The notes beneath the pieces were generated by a model, which was not told the origin of the DNA, ran no database searches, and worked only from the letters and a program-made list of their open reading frames with translations. A stretch of DNA of 64,000 nt from Chryseobacterium wanjuense (GTDB lineage: Bacteria; Bacteroidota; Bacteroidia; Flavobacteriales; Weeksellaceae): assembly GCF_900111495.1 (NCBI RefSeq), contig NZ_FOIU01000001.1, positions 1,612,001-1,676,000 of the forward strand, given 5' to 3'. Position numbers and translations under genes: made by a program. Shown here piece by piece: positions 44,809-53,564 of this stretch. Numbering within the stretch: position 1 is the first letter of the stretch; each line of letters begins with the position of its first letter.

Positions 44809-45459
44809 ATGAAAACGAAGCTTATTGCTCCTTCCCTTTTATCTGCAGACTTTGGGAATCTGCAAAGAGACATTGAAATGCTGAACAATTCGCAGGCAGA
44901 CTGGTTCCACGTAGACGTGATGGATGGCAGATTTGTTCCCAACATTTCATTCGGTTTTCCGGTGATGAAAACGGTTCAGCAGCATGCTAAAAAATTTGTA
45001 GATGTACATTTGATGATCGTAGAACCTGAAAAGTATGTAGAAGAATTCATCAACCACGGTGCAGACCTTGTTTCCGTTCATTATGAAGCATGTACTCACC
45101 TTCACAGAACCATTCACCACATTCAGAGCTTAGGGGCAAAAGCAGGGGTTGTTTTAAACCCTTCCACTCCGGTTTTAATGCTTGAAGATATTATCGCTGA
45201 TGTAGATTTGGTATTATTAATGAGTGTAAATCCGGGATTTGGCGGACAGAAATTCATTGAAAACACCTACAAAAAAATCGCCGAAACAAAAGATCTGATT
45301 TTAAGCAACAACTCTACTGCTCTAATCGAAATTGACGGCGGAGTAAATCTTGACAACGCAGCAAAACTTTTCGAAGCAGGAGCTGATGTACTGGTTGCCG
45401 GAAATGCAGTTTTCTCGGCAGAAAGTCCTGAAAAAACAATTGAATTATTAAAGATTTAA
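44809..45459 (+). CDS. rpe: Ribulose-phosphate 3-epimerase
   Basis: This 216-residue TIM-barrel enzyme of the pentose phosphate pathway interconverts ribulose 5-phosphate and xylulose 5-phosphate. It has LLSADFGNL, HVDVMDGRFVPNISFG, VDVHLMIVEPE, SVNPGFGGQKFI and IEIDGGVN, with all metal-binding residues. A terminator follows. Confidence 0.96.
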   Translation: MKTKLIAPSLLSADFGNLQRDIEMLNNSQADWFHVDVMDGRFVPNISFGFPVMKTVQQHAKKFVDVHLMIVEPEKYVEEFINHGADLVSVHYEACTHLHRTIHHIQSLGAKAGVVLNPSTPVLMLEDIIADVDLVLLMSVNPGFGGQKFIENTYKKIAETKDLILSNNSTALIEIDGGVNLDNAAKLFEAGADVLVAGNAVFSAESPEKTIELLKI

Positions 45460-45485
45460 TCTTAATTCTTTACAACAATAAAAAC

Positions 45486-45512
45486 AAAGGCAGCTCAATG
45501 AGCTGCCTTTCT
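45486..45512 (+). terminator. Rho-independent terminator after rpe
   Basis: AAAGGCAGCTCA pairs with TGAGCTGCCTTT around one base, followed by CTTCTT. Confidence 0.85.
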
Positions 45513-45687
45513 TCTTGAAAATCTGAGCCTTTAATGGTTATTAGTTTGAAGACTTTAATGCTTGAATTTCCTTATTCTAATGCTGACGTAAAGATCACAA
45601 TAAAAATAAATACAAAACATCCGTAAAAACACTGAATTTTAATGTAAGTATTTTTACTGAATTTAAAAATGATAAAAAAATTTTCAT

Positions 45688-46179
45688 TTAGTCGGCCTTA
45701 TTCCAGATGCAGGCGCAAACGGTCAGAACAATGGTTATTACGGAAAAAACAGTTCTGATATTATTTAAAAAATTCCATTTTCTTTCAAAGTTGTTGCGCA
45801 TTTCTTTAATCGCTTCTGCAGATGAATTGACGATATCAAATTTATCCAGCTGATCATTCAATGGGACATTCCCGAACATCGTTACTCCGAAAACACCGAT
45901 CAGATAAGCCAAAGTCGCCATTAACAAGAGGATGAAAACCAGATTTTGTCCGCGATACAAAAATGTTGAAATCGGAAGCAAAAATGCAGTTCCCATGAAA
46001 CTTAGAAAAAATACAGGATTAAGAATTTCCCTGTTGATCGACTGCATAGATTTCAGATATTCACTGTCCGATAATTTTCCCAACCCAAGAACCACGGAAC
46101 AGGAATAAGCGTAAAAAAGCCCTGCAATTAAGGCTGTGACAGTCGCTGTAATGATCAAAAGTATTGTCGTCATTTTCAT
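45688..46179 (-). CDS. DUF1772 family membrane protein
   Basis: This 163-residue protein has four transmembrane segments and the family start ALIAGLFYAYSCSVVLGLGKLSDSEYLKSMQSIN. It also shows FGNVPLNDQLDKFD, typical of anthrone oxygenase-like DUF1772 proteins. The function in bacteria is not known. It stands alone, divergent from the fucosidase gene. Confidence 0.85.
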   Translation of the reverse strand: MKMTTILLIITATVTALIAGLFYAYSCSVVLGLGKLSDSEYLKSMQSINREILNPVFFLSFMGTAFLLPISTFLYRGQNLVFILLLMATLAYLIGVFGVTMFGNVPLNDQLDKFDIVNSSAEAIKEMRNNFERKWNFLNNIRTVFSVITIVLTVCACIWNKAD

Positions 46180-46355
46180 ATAATTTATTTTGGGATTGAC
46201 ATTTTAGCCTTAATAAAAATAATACATTAAAATGATTTTTATGTTGAATATTATTAAATAATAAATAGGAATTTTTAAGAATTTTCGGCACTTACTATAT
46301 TAATTGAACTTTAAATATGCTTTTCTTCTCAGCTTTCCTTATTTTAGTCCGCAAA

Positions 46356-46367
46356 AGAAGGAAAGTG
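46356..46367 (+). promoter_or_regulatory. RBS-like sequence before the GTG start of the fucosidase
   Basis: AGAAGGAA lies directly upstream of GTG (46365). The GTG start gives MKGKFICILSLGLVLAAGKIHAQ-type signal peptide, whereas the earlier ATG adds 16 residues rich in Phe and Arg/Lys in front of it. Confidence 0.5.
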
Positions 46368-48209
46368 AAAGGAAAATTTATTTGTATTTTATCTTTGGGA
46401 CTGGTTTTAGCAGCAGGAAAAATACATGCTCAAAAAGAAAATTCAGACAGCAAAAAAATGGAATGGTTTCAGGATGCCAAGCTGGGAGTCTTTATTCATT
46501 GGGGAATTTATGCTGTTGACGGTATCCCGGAATCCTGGTCATTTTTCAACAATTATACCAATCAGGAAAATTATATGAAACAGCTTAATGGTTTTTCAGC
46601 TGCTCAATACAAACCTGATGAATGGGTAAAATTAATCAAAGATTCGGGTGCAAAGTATGCCGTAATCACAACAAAACACCACGACGGAATCGCCCTTTGG
46701 AATTCAAAAGCAGAAAAAGCCACGACAATTCCAAAAAATTCTCTGGCGCAAAAAGACGTGTTGACTCCTTTCGTTTCCGAACTTAAAAAGCAAGGTCTGA
46801 AGACAGGACTTTACTTCTCCCTTCCCGATTGGATTCATCCTTATTATGATATTAACACAAAAATAAAAAAGCGCTATCAAATAAAAAACGATCCCCAACG
46901 CTGGCAAAATTTTGTCACTTATTATCAAGGACAATTAAATGAACTTTCGTCACAGTACAGCCCCGATCTTATCTGGTTTGATGGCGATTGGGAACATTCT
47001 TCAGAAGAATGGAAAGCTGAACAAACCTTAAAAAATTTAAGAAAATATAATCCGAATATTATCATTAATTCCAGGTTAAATAATCACGGAGATTATGAAA
47101 CACCGGAACAGGGAATTCCTGTAATAAAACCACACTACGAGTACTGGGAGCTTTGTTACACAATGAATGACGCATGGGGATATCAACCTTTTGACACCAA
47201 TTATAAAACTCCGAATATGATGGTAAGAGCTTTGGCAGATGTTATCAACATGGGTGGAAATTTACTACTTGATGTCGGGCCAAAAGCAGATGGCACCATT
47301 CCCGAGAAGCAGGTGGAAATCTTAAAAGCCCTCGGAAGATGGACTTCAAAACACCCTGATGCGATCTACGGAACACGGTCAGGACTACCTTTTGAAAATT
47401 TTAAAGGTAAATCTGCTTTTTCAAAAGACGGTAAAAAATTATTTCTTTTCCTGGAAGAAGCTAAAGATTTTACAAAAATTTACGGCTTACATTCAACTCC
47501 GGTATCAGGAAGAATTTTGGGTGACAGAAATGGTAAAGTTGATTTTAAAAAAGATAATCAGGGAAATCTTATGATTAATTTTTCTCAGGTTAACTTTGAT
47601 CAGGACGTTACTGTTGTAGAATTGAGTTTTAATGAAAAAATAAAATTTAACGAAAATAGTAAAGAAGAAAATCAATCTTTATCTCAAATTTTAGAAAATC
47701 CAAATGTGAAACTGGCTGCTTTTGAAATTGCAGAACGGCTTCACGCAGGAAATAATATTTTTAATAATTCAGGCTTAACTGAAGATGGATTGGATATGAA
47801 AATTCAAAAAACATCAAAAACAAATCCTGAAGTTATGAATTGGATCAGCAAGCACGCCGAAGCTCTTTTTGAAACAGAAAAAGGTCTGCCAGACGGTCAT
47901 TTTTCAGGAAATACGGTTTTATCTAAAGACAAACAAACCCTTTATATTTTCGTAGAAGGAACACCAACCGGACCGATCGCTTTGAAGGGAATCAAAAATG
48001 GGATTGCCAGAATCCGGATTGTGGGAGAAGGCACTCTTTTAACGCATCAAATTTTTAATAAACTGTATTGGAGCACTACTCCAGGAATCATTTATATCGA
48101 TGTTCCCAAAGAAAAACTGGATAAGAATATGACTGTCGTTGCAGTTCTACTGGACAAACCTATTGAACTACACCGCGAAAAAGTGGGTGCAATCGAAAAT
48201 AACCTATAG
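46365..48209 (+). CDS. GH29 alpha-L-fucosidase, secreted
   Basis: This protein (614 residues from GTG) removes alpha-L-fucose. It has a signal peptide to about AQ23, then KLGVFIHWGIYAVDGIPESW, TTKHHDGIALW and LIWFDGDWEHSSEEW, in which the first Asp of WFDGD (about residue 206) is the likely nucleophile. MGGNLLLDVGPKADG ends the barrel. The C-terminal part contains two similar beta-sandwich segments, the second beginning EALFETEKGLPDGHF and resembling the first (DAIYGTRSGLPFENF). An alternative ATG at 46317 would lengthen the N-terminus by 16 residues. No SusC/D genes are near. Confidence 0.92.
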   Translation: MKGKFICILSLGLVLAAGKIHAQKENSDSKKMEWFQDAKLGVFIHWGIYAVDGIPESWSFFNNYTNQENYMKQLNGFSAAQYKPDEWVKLIKDSGAKYAVITTKHHDGIALWNSKAEKATTIPKNSLAQKDVLTPFVSELKKQGLKTGLYFSLPDWIHPYYDINTKIKKRYQIKNDPQRWQNFVTYYQGQLNELSSQYSPDLIWFDGDWEHSSEEWKAEQTLKNLRKYNPNIIINSRLNNHGDYETPEQGIPVIKPHYEYWELCYTMNDAWGYQPFDTNYKTPNMMVRALADVINMGGNLLLDVGPKADGTIPEKQVEILKALGRWTSKHPDAIYGTRSGLPFENFKGKSAFSKDGKKLFLFLEEAKDFTKIYGLHSTPVSGRILGDRNGKVDFKKDNQGNLMINFSQVNFDQDVTVVELSFNEKIKFNENSKEENQSLSQILENPNVKLAAFEIAERLHAGNNIFNNSGLTEDGLDMKIQKTSKTNPEVMNWISKHAEALFETEKGLPDGHFSGNTVLSKDKQTLYIFVEGTPTGPIALKGIKNGIARIRIVGEGTLLTHQIFNKLYWSTTPGIIYIDVPKEKLDKNMTVVAVLLDKPIELHREKVGAIENNL

Positions 48210-48248
48210 AATAAACATTGAACTTGTTTAAACTTCTCATAAAAAACA

Positions 48249-48280
48249 AAATCCGAAGAAAATTTTCTCCGGATTTTTTA
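48249..48280. terminator. Terminator between the fucosidase and ndk
   Basis: AAATCCG pairs with CGGATTT around a 14-nt loop and is followed by a T-run; an A-run precedes it, so it could also work for ndk on the other strand. Confidence 0.75.
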
Positions 48281-48297
48281 TGGTAAAGTAATTTTTC

Positions 48298-48714
48298 TTA
48301 GAAAATTTCTCTTCCTGAAAAATGGAATTTTGCTTCAATAAGAGCGTTTTCATCAGAGTCTGAACCGTGAACAGCGTTTTCCCCGATGCTTCTTGCAAAC
48401 ATTTTTCTGATCGTACCTTCAGCAGCTTCAGCAGGATTTGTAGCCCCGATCAAAGTTCTGAAATCTTCAACAGCATTATCTTTTTCAAGAACTGCGGCAA
48501 CGATTGGCCCAGAGCTCATGAAATCAACCAATTCTCCGTAGAATGGTCTTTCAGCGTGTACTTCATAGAATTTTTTTGCATCTGCAACAGTAAGTTGAGT
48601 CAATTTCAAAGCTTTGATTTTGAAACCACCTTCTGCAATTTTACCTAATATAGCACCGATATGTCCATCTGCAACTGCATCAGGCTTAATCATAGTGAAT
48701 GTAATGTTAGACAT
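48298..48714 (-). CDS. ndk: Nucleoside diphosphate kinase
   Basis: This 138-residue enzyme transfers the gamma phosphate of ATP to nucleoside diphosphates through a phosphohistidine. It has [30 protein letters not shown] and the active-site NAVHGSDS (His116). It is a normal length and a single gene. Confidence 0.96.
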   Translation of the reverse strand: MSNITFTMIKPDAVADGHIGAILGKIAEGGFKIKALKLTQLTVADAKKFYEVHAERPFYGELVDFMSSGPIVAAVLEKDNAVEDFRTLIGATNPAEAAEGTIRKMFARSIGENAVHGSDSDENALIEAKFHFSGREIF

Positions 48715-48824
48715 AAATGTATATTTTTTTAATGGCGCAAAAATACAAAAAATATCTTTTACTTTAATTTTAAAATAATTTTAACATAAAAATAACTTTT
48801 ATTAAGAAATCATGAACCAAACTT

Positions 48825-48840
48825 TGGCACAGTAATTGTT
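48825..48840 (+). promoter_or_regulatory. Sigma54-type promoter in an intergenic region
   Basis: TGGCACA-GTAA-TTGTT fits TGGCAYG-N4-TTGCW apart from G to A at position 7 and C to T in the -12 box. The GG and GT doublets are exactly 10 nt apart. No coding gene follows on the same strand. Confidence 0.5.
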
Positions 48841-48848
48841 TATTCTAT

Positions 48849-48916
48849 TGCGATTCTCATGTTTAATTTGAGTTTTCATGGTTATTAGTTTTTACCCAGC
48901 TTCGGCTGGGTTTTTT
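48849..48916 (+). ncRNA. Candidate small RNA from a sigma54-like promoter
   Basis: The predicted start is near 48849, about 11 nt after the -12 element. The transcript would be about 68 nt and end in a textbook terminator: CCCAGC-TTCG-GCTGGG, then TTTTTT (48895-48916). The next genes lie on the other strand, so promoter and terminator serve no known coding gene. There is an ATG in it but no long frame. It could also be a decayed gene remnant; no expression evidence is available. Confidence 0.45.
48895..48916 (+). terminator. Strong UUCG-loop terminator with no upstream gene
   Basis: CCCAGC-TTCG-GCTGGG followed by six Ts. The UUCG tetraloop makes it very stable. Confidence 0.88.
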
Positions 48917-49156
48917 ATTGGCCGATGTTTCCCAAATTTTGCTCCTAACTGGAAGAATATTAAATAATTAAACCACCGTTTAATTAATGGAAAATTTCAT
49001 ATTATTTTTCATTAACAAAAGAAAGGTTATTTGTGAAATAAACTTTAACGCAAAAAAACACAAATATATTTTCTGTTTTTAATGAAAATTTTTCACATAT
49101 TAATTCTGCTCAGTAAAACTTTACTAAGAAATTTAAATGAAATATTTTAAAATGTA

Positions 49157-50083
49157 CTATTTCTGAGAATTTTCTTCCGCCTCTTCCATCAGCTTGATGT
49201 AGGTAGAATATCTCGAATGTTGAATTTCTCCGGTTTCAAGGGCATCAATTACGGCGCATTTTGGCTCATTGATGTGAAGGCAATTGTGAAATTTACATTC
49301 TTCCCTCTTTTTGAATATTTCCGGAAAATAATGCTGTACTTCTTCTTTTTCGATGTCGATCATGGCAAATTCGCGGACTCCGGGTGTATCAATTACATTT
49401 CCGCCGAAATCCCAGAAGTGCATCTGTGCGAAAGTGGTCGTGTGCTTTCCTTTTAAATGGGTATCGGAAATTTCTGAAGTTTTTAAGTTCAATCCCGGCT
49501 GCAATGCATTCACCAACGTAGATTTCCCACATCCTGAATGCCCGAAAAACACTGAAGTTTTATCCTTGAGAAGCTCCTGCAACTGATCTAAATTTAACCT
49601 TGAATAGGAAGAAATCTCCAAAGAATCATATCCTATTTCACTATAAAGAAATTCTATGTCTTTTACAATTTCGATTTCTTCTTCATGCAAAACATCAATT
49701 TTGTTGAATAAAATCAATGGAATAATATTATATGCTTCACAACAGGCCAAAAATCTATCCAAGAAGCCGAGAGAAGTTTCAGGATGTTTTAAAGTAAAAA
49801 TGAAACATGCCAAATCGATATTGGAGGCAATGATATGGGCTTCTTTTGAAAGGTTTACGGATTTTCTGATGAGATAATTTCTGCGGGGTTCGATTTTGGT
49901 GATCCATGCAATATCATCCTGTTCCAGCTGAAATTCTACAAAATCTCCTACAGCAAGCGGATTGGTAAGTCGGGTTTTAATTAATTTAAACTTCCCCCGA
50001 ATTCTGGCCTCGAAAATTTTATCGGTTTCCAACTCCAAAACCTGATACCAGCTTCCTGTAGATTTAATGATTTTTCCTTTCAT
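49157..50083 (-). CDS. rsgA: Ribosome small subunit-dependent GTPase RsgA
   Basis: This 308-residue circularly permuted GTPase matures the 30S subunit. It has an N-terminal OB-fold (about 1-70), then G4 NKID (127-130) before G1 GHSGCGKST (181-189) and G3 DTPG (232-235). A C-terminal zinc-binding segment ECKFHNCLHINEPKC (Cys263, Cys268, His270, Cys276) follows. All key residues are present. It is a single gene. Confidence 0.95.
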   Translation of the reverse strand: MKGKIIKSTGSWYQVLELETDKIFEARIRGKFKLIKTRLTNPLAVGDFVEFQLEQDDIAWITKIEPRRNYLIRKSVNLSKEAHIIASNIDLACFIFTLKHPETSLGFLDRFLACCEAYNIIPLILFNKIDVLHEEEIEIVKDIEFLYSEIGYDSLEISSYSRLNLDQLQELLKDKTSVFFGHSGCGKSTLVNALQPGLNLKTSEISDTHLKGKHTTTFAQMHFWDFGGNVIDTPGVREFAMIDIEKEEVQHYFPEIFKKREECKFHNCLHINEPKCAVIDALETGEIQHSRYSTYIKLMEEAEENSQK

Positions 50084-50206
50084 AAATATTATTGATGCAA
50101 ATATAGGAAATTAGGATTAGGTTTGAAGGTTTGAGAATTGGGAGTACATATTTTATAACATATTAATAAACTCTCCAACTCTAAAACCCTCAAACTCCCA
50201 ATGCAA

Positions 50207-51286
50207 TCACCTGTCAATCATAATATTGTTCTGAACTTCAATCGATTCTTCGTGAATAGTCTTGAAAACCTTCTCAATAAATTCCTGTGACATCCCCGTT
50301 TCCTTTGCTTTTTGAGTTGCATATTCCGTGATTACTTTCCAACGTTCCGGCTGGAAGATGGCAATATCATTCTCTTTTTTAAGCTTACCTATTTTTTCGG
50401 AAATTTTCATCCTTTGGGAAAGAAGTTCGATCAACTGGAAATCGATATCGGAAATTAATGTTCTGTGTCTTCCCATATCTCCTTCAAAACCAGCCAAATC
50501 GGTACTTCTCATTTTTAAATTACCAATTAATTCCGCTAATACTTCAGGCGTAATCTGCTGAGAAGCATCACTCCACGCTTCATCGGGATTGCTGTGTGTT
50601 TCAATAATCGCACCTTGGTAACCTACGTTTAAAGCTTCCTGGGTAATATCTGCCAAACCAGTCCGGTTTCCGCAAATGTGGGAAGGATCGATTAACATTG
50701 GAATATTAGGAAACTGACTCTTGAAATCTAAAGCAATCTGCCAATTTGGATTATTTCTGTATTTTGTTTTTTGGTACGTAGAAAAACCTCTGTGGATCAC
50801 TCCCAGATTGGTAATTCCCTGTCCTAAAAGTCTTTCTAAAGCACCGATCCATAAAGCCAAATCAGGATTTACGGGATTTTTTACTATAACCGGCTTATCG
50901 GTACCTCTTAAAGCCATCGCAATTTCCTGAACTGTAAAAGGATTCACCGTTGATCGCGCACCGATCCAAAGGATATCTACATCAGCTTCAAGAGCCGCAA
51001 AAACGTGGTGAGCATTGGCAACTTCAGTCGCGGTTTTGAATCCGTACTCCTCTTTTACTTTTTTCAGCCAGTTTAGACCAATTACTCCTACTCCTTCAAA
51101 TCCGTTGGGTTTTGTACGTGGTTTCCAGATTCCCGCACGGAAAATCGGAACATTCGCATGAGTTTCCTTAATTCTCCTTGCCGTCTCCAACATCTGAGCT
51201 TCACTTTCTGCACTGCATGGTCCCGCAATCATCAATGGCTGTGAAAACTCATTGATCCATTCGTTTTTTAAATCTTTTAAATTCAT
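50207..51286 (-). CDS. Bifunctional DAHP synthase/chorismate mutase
   Basis: This 359-residue fusion has two parts. The first ~260 residues form a type I-beta DAHP synthase (MIAGPCSAESEAQML, FRAGIWKPRTKPNGFEG, WIGARSTVNPFT, MLIDPSHICGNR), the first step of aromatic amino acid synthesis. The C-terminal ~90 residues form an AroQ-type chorismate mutase (RTLISDIDFQLIELLSQRMKISEKIGKLKKEN). The mutase half often confers regulation by chorismate or prephenate in this family. It stands alone; no other aro genes are near. Confidence 0.93.
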   Translation of the reverse strand: MNLKDLKNEWINEFSQPLMIAGPCSAESEAQMLETARRIKETHANVPIFRAGIWKPRTKPNGFEGVGVIGLNWLKKVKEEYGFKTATEVANAHHVFAALEADVDILWIGARSTVNPFTVQEIAMALRGTDKPVIVKNPVNPDLALWIGALERLLGQGITNLGVIHRGFSTYQKTKYRNNPNWQIALDFKSQFPNIPMLIDPSHICGNRTGLADITQEALNVGYQGAIIETHSNPDEAWSDASQQITPEVLAELIGNLKMRSTDLAGFEGDMGRHRTLISDIDFQLIELLSQRMKISEKIGKLKKENDIAIFQPERWKVITEYATQKAKETGMSQEFIEKVFKTIHEESIEVQNNIMIDR

Positions 51287-51763
51287 ATCTTAATTTATTT
51301 TTATTCTTTTTTCTTTACTGCACATCATACCCATTGCATTATAAAATTACTTTATAATTCTTTTCAAAAAATGCCGTTAAAATTTTTTAAAGGAATCAGG
51401 AAATAAGAAGAAATCTATTATTCCTGTATTTTTTTGGAAAGAAATTTATACTAGCAATACCAATAATAAAATCGATAATACGTTCTGAAATTTCTAAAAT
51501 AAGAAAATGAAAAACTAAAATAACCGCTAAAAAAATCAGCGGGTGTAAAAGCAGACATGTATGGTTTTAATAATTTTTCCACTTTTAAATAAGTCTCTTT
51601 CTAGCTTTTCTAAGTTATTTGCTTTTTATCAAAAAATGATTTTTCGAACAAATATTTGACAAATATATAAAATTTATTTAAATACAAGCTTGGAGTGATT
51701 CTAAATTTTAAATGATGTGAGAATTTCACTTTGTCAAAAATTTTATTTTTACAAAGGATAAGT
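51287..51763. other. Intergenic region without a recognised gene
   Basis: The sequence is AT-rich. The only structure noted is ACCGCT-AAAAAAATC-AGCGG at about 51521-51540, which on the minus strand is followed by a weak T-rich tract and might terminate dnaX transcripts. No open frame is supported. Confidence 0.5.
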
Positions 51764-52393
51764 CTATGTCAAATCAAATCTCATTAAGTCGTCAAGATCT
51801 TTTAATAAAGGATTTTTATCGATGAATTTTTCGAAGATTTTTCTTTTGGTCATCACTTCAACCTTCAGGTTTTCAAAGTCTCTTTTATACTCTATTTCAA
51901 TGGCAAAGTTGTGAACTTTTGTTTTAAAATGATTGAAAAAAGCCCTGCTCACCTTATCAAATTCAACCTTTGCGGAATCTGACGGATACAAGACCGTAAT
52001 CTTATTTTCGTCTGATTTCAGCATTTTGAATGTCTTAATGGCGTTGAAAACGAATGTATCTTTGGTTTGAAGTTGTTTCAATAATAGGTTCCATTCCATT
52101 TGCAGATCTGTTTCTGTGAAATGGTTTTGCGGAAGATCTTCGGTTTTCACAACAGTACTTTCTTCTTCCTCAGGCTTCTCTTCTTTGTTCATTAAAGAGC
52201 TGATGCTGATTCCGGAAGAAACAATCTGTTTAGATAAAGGCTTTGTCGTTTTTTTAATCTCAACCTCCTGAACCATGTTCAGACTAATTACCGTTTCTGC
52301 CTTCTCTTCTGTTTTTTTCTCCTGAGGTATTTCAGGAAGCTTTACCTCCTGCTTTTCATGAAGAAACGGGGCTAATATTATAAACTTTTTTTT
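51764..52393 (-). CDS. dnaX: DnaX tau-specific C-terminal part, reached by frameshift
   Basis: This frame opens exactly at the A-run at the end of the gamma frame: the codon just upstream is TAA, and from AAG at 52387 the frame is open for 207 codons. It starts KFIILAPFLHEKQEVKLPE, then a Glu/Lys-rich linker, then a folded domain (TDLQMEWNLLLKQLQTKDTFVFNAIKTF ... LKDLDDLMRFDLT) typical of tau C-termini that bind the polymerase alpha subunit. A -1 shift would join it to the ATPase part for a tau of about 566 residues. An internal ATG at 52276 exists but has no clear role. Confidence 0.8.
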   Translation of the reverse strand, partial: KKKFIILAPFLHEKQEVKLPEIPQEKKTEEKAETVISLNMVQEVEIKKTTKPLSKQIVSSGISISSLMNKEEKPEEEESTVVKTEDLPQNHFTETDLQMEWNLLLKQLQTKDTFVFNAIKTFKMLKSDENKITVLYPSDSAKVEFDKVSRAFFNHFKTKVHNFAIEIEYKRDFENLKVEVMTKRKIFEKFIDKNPLLKDLDDLMRFDLT

Positions 52394-53463
52394 TTAGAAA
52401 CGTCTGAATTAGCCGTCAGAGAAGCCAGTTGCATGAGAGCAATTTCTACTGTCAGTCGAGGATTTTTTGAATTTTTATAATTAATATCCGCATGATTACA
52501 GATCTCTATAGCATCGATTAGCTGTTGAGCATTCCAGTTTTGCGCCTGCTGCACAAATTTGGATTTTGTTTGTTCGCCAACCTCAATAAGATCAATGGTA
52601 GACGCATTTTGAGCCATCATCAAATCTCTGAAATGATTTCCTAGCCCTGCAATGAAAATATGCGGATCGAAACCTTTTTTTACAATTTCATTAAATGCAA
52701 AAAGTACTTCAGGAATTTTGTTTTCTTTGGCTAAATCCACCACTTTCAGATATTGGTCATAATCCAAAATATTTAAAACCTCTGCAGCTTTTGCAAGGGT
52801 AATATTTTTTTGGGAGAATGTAGAAAGCCTGTCAAAAATAGATAAGGCATCTCTTAGTGCGCCATCTGCTTTTTGGGCAATTAAATATAATGCATCATCT
52901 TCATACTGAATATTCTCTTTCTGAGCAATATTCCTAAGATGACCCTGGATATCTTCTATGGTGATTCTCTTGAAATCGTAAATCTGGCAACGTGATAAAA
53001 TCGTAGGAATGATTTTGTGCTTTTCCGTTGTAGCCAAAATAAAGATGGCGTGAGCCGGCGGCTCTTCAAGAGTTTTAAGGAAAGCGTTAAAGGCAGCAGA
53101 AGACAGCATGTGAACCTCGTCTATGATATATACTTTGTATTTACCAACCTGAGGCGCAAAACGAACCTGATCGATCAGTTCCCTGATATCATCTACAGAG
53201 TTGTTCGAAGCTGCATCCAGTTCATAGATATTGTACGCAAAACCGTCTTCTGAAACTGAACCATCCTTTTCATTGATCTTTCTTGCCAAAATTCTGGCAC
53301 ATGTAGTTTTTCCTACTCCTCTTGGTCCGCAGAACAATAAAGCCTGAGCTAGCTGATTTTCTCCAATCGCATGTTCTAAAGTATCCGTAATGTGTGATTG
53401 CCCAACAACAGTGTCAAACTCCTGTGGACGATACTTTCGTGCAGATACGATAAAATTTTCCAT
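52378..53463 (-). CDS. dnaX: DNA polymerase III gamma/tau ATPase, gamma form (DnaX)
   Basis: This 361-residue clamp-loader ATPase is the unshifted product. It has Walker A GPRGVGKTTCARIL (about 45-58), ELDAASNNSVDDIRE, the Walker B-like IIDEVHMLSSAAFNAFLKTLEEPP, and sensor/SRC motif LSRCQIYDFKRI. The usual four-cysteine zinc module before ELDAAS is missing; this stretch is INEKDGSVSEDGFAYNIY. The chain ends SKKKSL two codons past a run of ten As, as gamma does in bacteria that make gamma by frameshift. Confidence 0.92.
   Translation of the reverse strand: MENFIVSARKYRPQEFDTVVGQSHITDTLEHAIGENQLAQALLFCGPRGVGKTTCARILARKINEKDGSVSEDGFAYNIYELDAASNNSVDDIRELIDQVRFAPQVGKYKVYIIDEVHMLSSAAFNAFLKTLEEPPAHAIFILATTEKHKIIPTILSRCQIYDFKRITIEDIQGHLRNIAQKENIQYEDDALYLIAQKADGALRDALSIFDRLSTFSQKNITLAKAAEVLNILDYDQYLKVVDLAKENKIPEVLFAFNEIVKKGFDPHIFIAGLGNHFRDLMMAQNASTIDLIEVGEQTKSKFVQQAQNWNAQQLIDAIEICNHADINYKNSKNPRLTVEIALMQLASLTANSDVSKKKSL
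52386..52395 (-). promoter_or_regulatory. 10-A slippery run in dnaX
   Basis: Ten consecutive As (minus strand) follow the TCT serine codon. The gamma frame stops two codons later; the tau frame is closed by TAA immediately before the run and open after it. A -1 shift therefore must happen inside the run. It is similar in principle to A-AAA-AAG in E. coli dnaX and to the A9 transcriptional slippage site in Thermus dnaX. A homopolymer sequencing error is the main alternative. Confidence 0.7.
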
Positions 53464-53564
53464 TGGCCAAAAGTAAGAAATATAGTTCTAATTTGAAAAT
53501 TAAAAGTTTTCAAATTATCCACAAAAACTTATTTATTGGTCAATAGGAAAACTTTTTTTCATCA

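Larger units (their letters stand above)
48715..49156. other. Intergenic region with a sigma54-like promoter, an orphan terminator and a repeat remnant
   Basis: No protein gene is supported. It holds a sigma54-like promoter followed 56 nt later by a strong terminator (see the ncRNA candidate), then AT-rich sequence containing CTTTAACGCAAAAAAACAC, a remnant of the AACGCAAAG repeat family, near 49044. Confidence 0.6.

Noticed and set aside
52276..52378. dnaX as a pseudogene with an accidental frameshift
   Set aside because: The break lies exactly at a 10-A run, both sides encode typical DnaX parts, and the tau frame is open from the run onward. Programmed shift or slippage is more likely than decay, although a homopolymer sequencing error is not excluded.
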